Positions 30,713 through 33,034 of a stretch of 33,034 nucleotides of DNA are shown here, one piece after another. A program made the translations under genes and the position numbers. This DNA comes from a virus. Every line of letters starts with the position of its first letter. Position 1 is the stretch's first letter. The stretch is from positions 1 to 33,034 of the IMG/VR virus record IMGVR_UViG_3300025778_000052; one strand, given 5' to 3'. The notes under the pieces are model-generated. The model ran no database searches. It was not told the DNA's origin and worked only from the letters and a program-made list of their open reading frames with translations.

Positions 30713-33034
30713 TGGGAGCACCAATATCATCTAAAGATTTACTAGCAGAAGCAGGCTATACAGAACCTAAAGGTACTGTTACGATTAGTGCCGTTATTCC
30801 TAGAGATAAAAAGATTGACTTAGAAAATTTAGATCCTGAGTTATATGCTCGTATTGAACGTATGCGAGAGGATTGGAAGAACGATAAAGAGTTAAATCCT
30901 AAAGGAACGGACTTACCGATTACTCGTGCAGCTAGTACGGCAGCAGAACAAGAAGATTTAATCAGACGAGCAAAAGCTGGTGAAAAAAACATTTATACTC
31001 CAGCTCCTGTACCAAAAGGTGCAAAGATGGTTCATCAAGATGCTATTGATTTGCCTACAAACGTACCTGATACATTCTTAGAAAAATATGGATTGCATAG
31101 ACCTTTTAAGAATAAAGGTGATCCAGTTCATGTTCAAATTAATCCGAAAATTGAATACAAACTTCCTGAACTTAATTCTGGTAACTTAATCTCTGCTGCT
31201 GATTTATTAAAAGAAGCTGAAGCTAATCCTACTGAACACAAGAATTATGCTCCAACCGATGTATTTGCTGCGTTACTAAATAAAGCATTAACAGGAACTA
31301 ATTTAGTTAATCCTAGTGAAATTAAATCAGGTTCAATGCTTGAAAAGTTGTTAGGTGGCATGGAAGCTGGAACATCTGCCGTAACTGGTGTTATTACTGG
31401 TTTTCCTGCTGCTATGGCTTATGGATATGTACCTCCAGGCAGTCCTCAATCTGCTTATAATGAAGCCGAAAAACATATGCAAGCAATACAACAGTTTCAT
31501 TATTTACCGAAAACAGAGACAGGTCAGAACCTCATGGAAATGCTTGGTGGGCTTCCTAAAGCGATTCTAGGCACTTCTGCTCCATTACCTCCAATGTACG
31601 GAGTTGAGAGTCAGTTAATTGGTCGTACTGCATATGAAAGACCTCCAAGTGTTGTTAAAAAGCCAATGCCTAGTCCATATGCTTTAACAGAACCTCCTGT
31701 TGTAAAACCAACAAATGTTGTTGAATTGCCGACATTGAGTGGAGTTGGTGCTGCTGAAGCTAAGTTTAATCCTTATGGGAACAAAATATCAGGAGAAGAA
31801 TATGGTCGTGGAGAAGTATTCCCACAGATTAAATTATCTAAAATTCTTAATGATGTTTCTCCTGAAGAACAAGCTACTAGAGCACAAGTATTGCAAGATA
31901 TTCTTAAAGACAGTAAACAAATTAGACCAGGTGTTTTAACAGGTAATGAAAAAACATTAAGAGAAGAATATGTAACGGCTAAACGAGCAAATGAAACTCC
32001 TCGTGGTCAAATGTTAAAAGAACAAATAGCAAACGAACAAAATGCTTTATCTGATTTTGCTCAAAATATTATTGAAAAGACTGGTGCAAATCGTAAGTTA
32101 ATTAATGATGAAGAACGTGGTAATGCATTAAATAACGCATTAATTGGTCATTACGATGCTAAAACAGGCGAATTTGAAGGATTTAAAGGCTATTTAAACA
32201 AATTAAAAGATGATGTTTATAAATATGGATTAAAGAAAGTTGGCGATAATCCTGTTGAATCAAGCAATATTGATAGACTTTTAAATTCTAAGCAATTTCA
32301 AGCAGAATTAAAGTTAAAAGGTAATCCAGACTTTACCAATGGATTAAGAGATTTATTAGAGTTGCATAAAACAGAAGGTTTCGAAGGTACTAAACCTAAT
32401 TCTATTGCTGGCTTAGAAAAGCTCCGTAAAGCATTAAATCGTCAATGGAGTCCTGAAAATCGTTATGCAATTGGTGAAGCTGTTAAAGCTATTGATGATG
32501 ACATTGCTAAAGTTGGTGGTCCTGGTGCTATTGAAACAGGTAGAAACTTACATGAACTAGAAAAAACAATATTTGGTTCAAAAGGAATGGATACTATTTT
32601 TGGAGAATTTGATCCAAATGGTATTAAAAAAGGAGTTGGACAAGATAAGATAATGAGCAAGTTGAATGGTTTAGATACTGCTCAATGGAAGCACGTTTAT
32701 GATACTGCTGACAACTTATCTAAAGGATTTATTCGAGTTGGTAATATTAACTTTAAAGTGCCTAAAGATTTAATCGCACAAGCTAATATGGTTAAAAACG
32801 AGATGAAAGGTTCTATTGCTCGTGAAGTTTATCAATCTGGAGCTGATAAAGCTGGTGTTTGGAATCAAAACTCGGTTAATAAGATATTAAATGCTAGAGA
32901 AAGTAAAATTCGATATGCATTTACTCCTGAAGAACAAAAAGCATTTCACGAGTTAAATATTGGTGGCCAGATTATGCCAGGCATCCATTCATATGAAGGT
33001 GGTGCAATGCAAGCTGAAACTATGGGATTACTAA
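30712..33034 (+). CDS. Large ejection protein with M15-like domain, 5' part
   Basis: 774 residues are visible before the right edge; joined to the left-edge fragment the protein would have about 846, longer than P22 gp16 (609). Residues 36-145 look like a zinc D,D-peptidase/VanY-type (M15) domain: 'DPELYARIERMREDW', DLPITRAASTAAEQEDL, MVHQDAIDLP (His108, Asp113) and KYGLHRPFKNKGDPVHVQ (Asp137, His140, a DxxH pair). The His-Asp spacing is two residues shorter than usual, so activity is uncertain. A hydrophobic G/A-rich segment follows at about residues 215-240. The rest is helical. It could locally open the cell wall during DNA entry. Confidence 0.75.
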   Translation, partial: MGAPISSKDLLAEAGYTEPKGTVTISAVIPRDKKIDLENLDPELYARIERMREDWKNDKELNPKGTDLPITRAASTAAEQEDLIRRAKAGEKNIYTPAPVPKGAKMVHQDAIDLPTNVPDTFLEKYGLHRPFKNKGDPVHVQINPKIEYKLPELNSGNLISAADLLKEAEANPTEHKNYAPTDVFAALLNKALTGTNLVNPSEIKSGSMLEKLLGGMEAGTSAVTGVITGFPAAMAYGYVPPGSPQSAYNEAEKHMQAIQQFHYLPKTETGQNLMEMLGGLPKAILGTSAPLPPMYGVESQLIGRTAYERPPSVVKKPMPSPYALTEPPVVKPTNVVELPTLSGVGAAEAKFNPYGNKISGEEYGRGEVFPQIKLSKILNDVSPEEQATRAQVLQDILKDSKQIRPGVLTGNEKTLREEYVTAKRANETPRGQMLKEQIANEQNALSDFAQNIIEKTGANRKLINDEERGNALNNALIGHYDAKTGEFEGFKGYLNKLKDDVYKYGLKKVGDNPVESSNIDRLLNSKQFQAELKLKGNPDFTNGLRDLLELHKTEGFEGTKPNSIAGLEKLRKALNRQWSPENRYAIGEAVKAIDDDIAKVGGPGAIETGRNLHELEKTIFGSKGMDTIFGEFDPNGIKKGVGQDKIMSKLNGLDTAQWKHVYDTADNLSKGFIRVGNINFKVPKDLIAQANMVKNEMKGSIAREVYQSGADKAGVWNQNSVNKILNARESKIRYAFTPEEQKAFHELNIGGQIMPGIHSYEGGAMQAETMGLL
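32163..33034. repeat. Right copy of diverged terminal overlap
   Basis: This corresponds base for base to 1-872 (offset 32,162). The two copies are both open in the same reading frame and differ by about 6%, mostly synonymously, with a few clustered amino-acid changes (for example at 32829-32846, where codons differ from 667-684). See the left copy for interpretation. Confidence 0.85.

Overview
The window is an almost complete tailed-phage genome, low in GC and densely packed. Most genes overlap their neighbours by ATGA, TAATG or 7-16 nt. The virion block follows the gene order of Salmonella phage P22: small terminase, large terminase, portal, scaffold, coat, gp4-like, gp10-like, a fibre or needle slot, a gp14 slot, three ejection-protein genes (gp7/gp20/gp16-like) and tailspike. 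This points to a podovirus with headful (pac-type) packaging. The first 872 bases match the last 872 bases without indels at about 94% identity (about 50 differences counted by eye). The gene cut at the right edge continues at the left edge. The simplest reading is a circular or circularly permuted unit of about 32,162 bp, assembled from co-occurring variants. No integrase, CI-like repressor or DNA polymerase was seen. The host is not shown directly; several accessory families resemble those of phages of freshwater Betaproteobacteria, which is an inference only.

Layout. Positions 1-4805 hold the end of the large ejection protein, the tailspike, a fibre-like protein and a small companion. Positions 4818-6926 are a lysis and membrane block with up to seven small genes ending in a GH19 endolysin. 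The minus-strand early block, 6993-11503, holds a recombination set (Sak/DUF1071-type annealing protein, YqaJ-type exonuclease, a small protein with an SSB-like acidic tail), two HNH homing endonucleases and many small unknowns. Positions 11504-11658 are a divergent control region with repeated AACAC/GTGTT boxes. The plus-strand early block, 11659-15277, holds a Cro-like regulator, a replication protein whose gene carries a heptamer repeat cluster (candidate origin), a RecA-fold helicase-like ATPase, an HNH endonuclease, a Ref-like nuclease and a RusA-like resolvase. Positions 15317-17128 carry small, mostly basic proteins and a beta-rich virion-type protein. Positions 17129-17597 have no gene, but contain a sigma70-like promoter followed by about 350 nt of strongly foldable sequence, and then a second promoter. 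Positions 17598-33034 are the packaging, head, tail and ejection genes.

How it works together. Early genes probably leave the divergent promoters in both directions, giving recombination functions leftward and replication functions rightward, with polymerization left to the host. The late run passes from packaging through structure and, across the contig junction, into tailspike and lysis. The two most unusual features are the structured RNA candidate upstream of the terminase genes and the iteron-like cluster inside the replication gene. Four HNH/AP2-like homing endonuclease genes are fitted into gene junctions without breaking neighbours.
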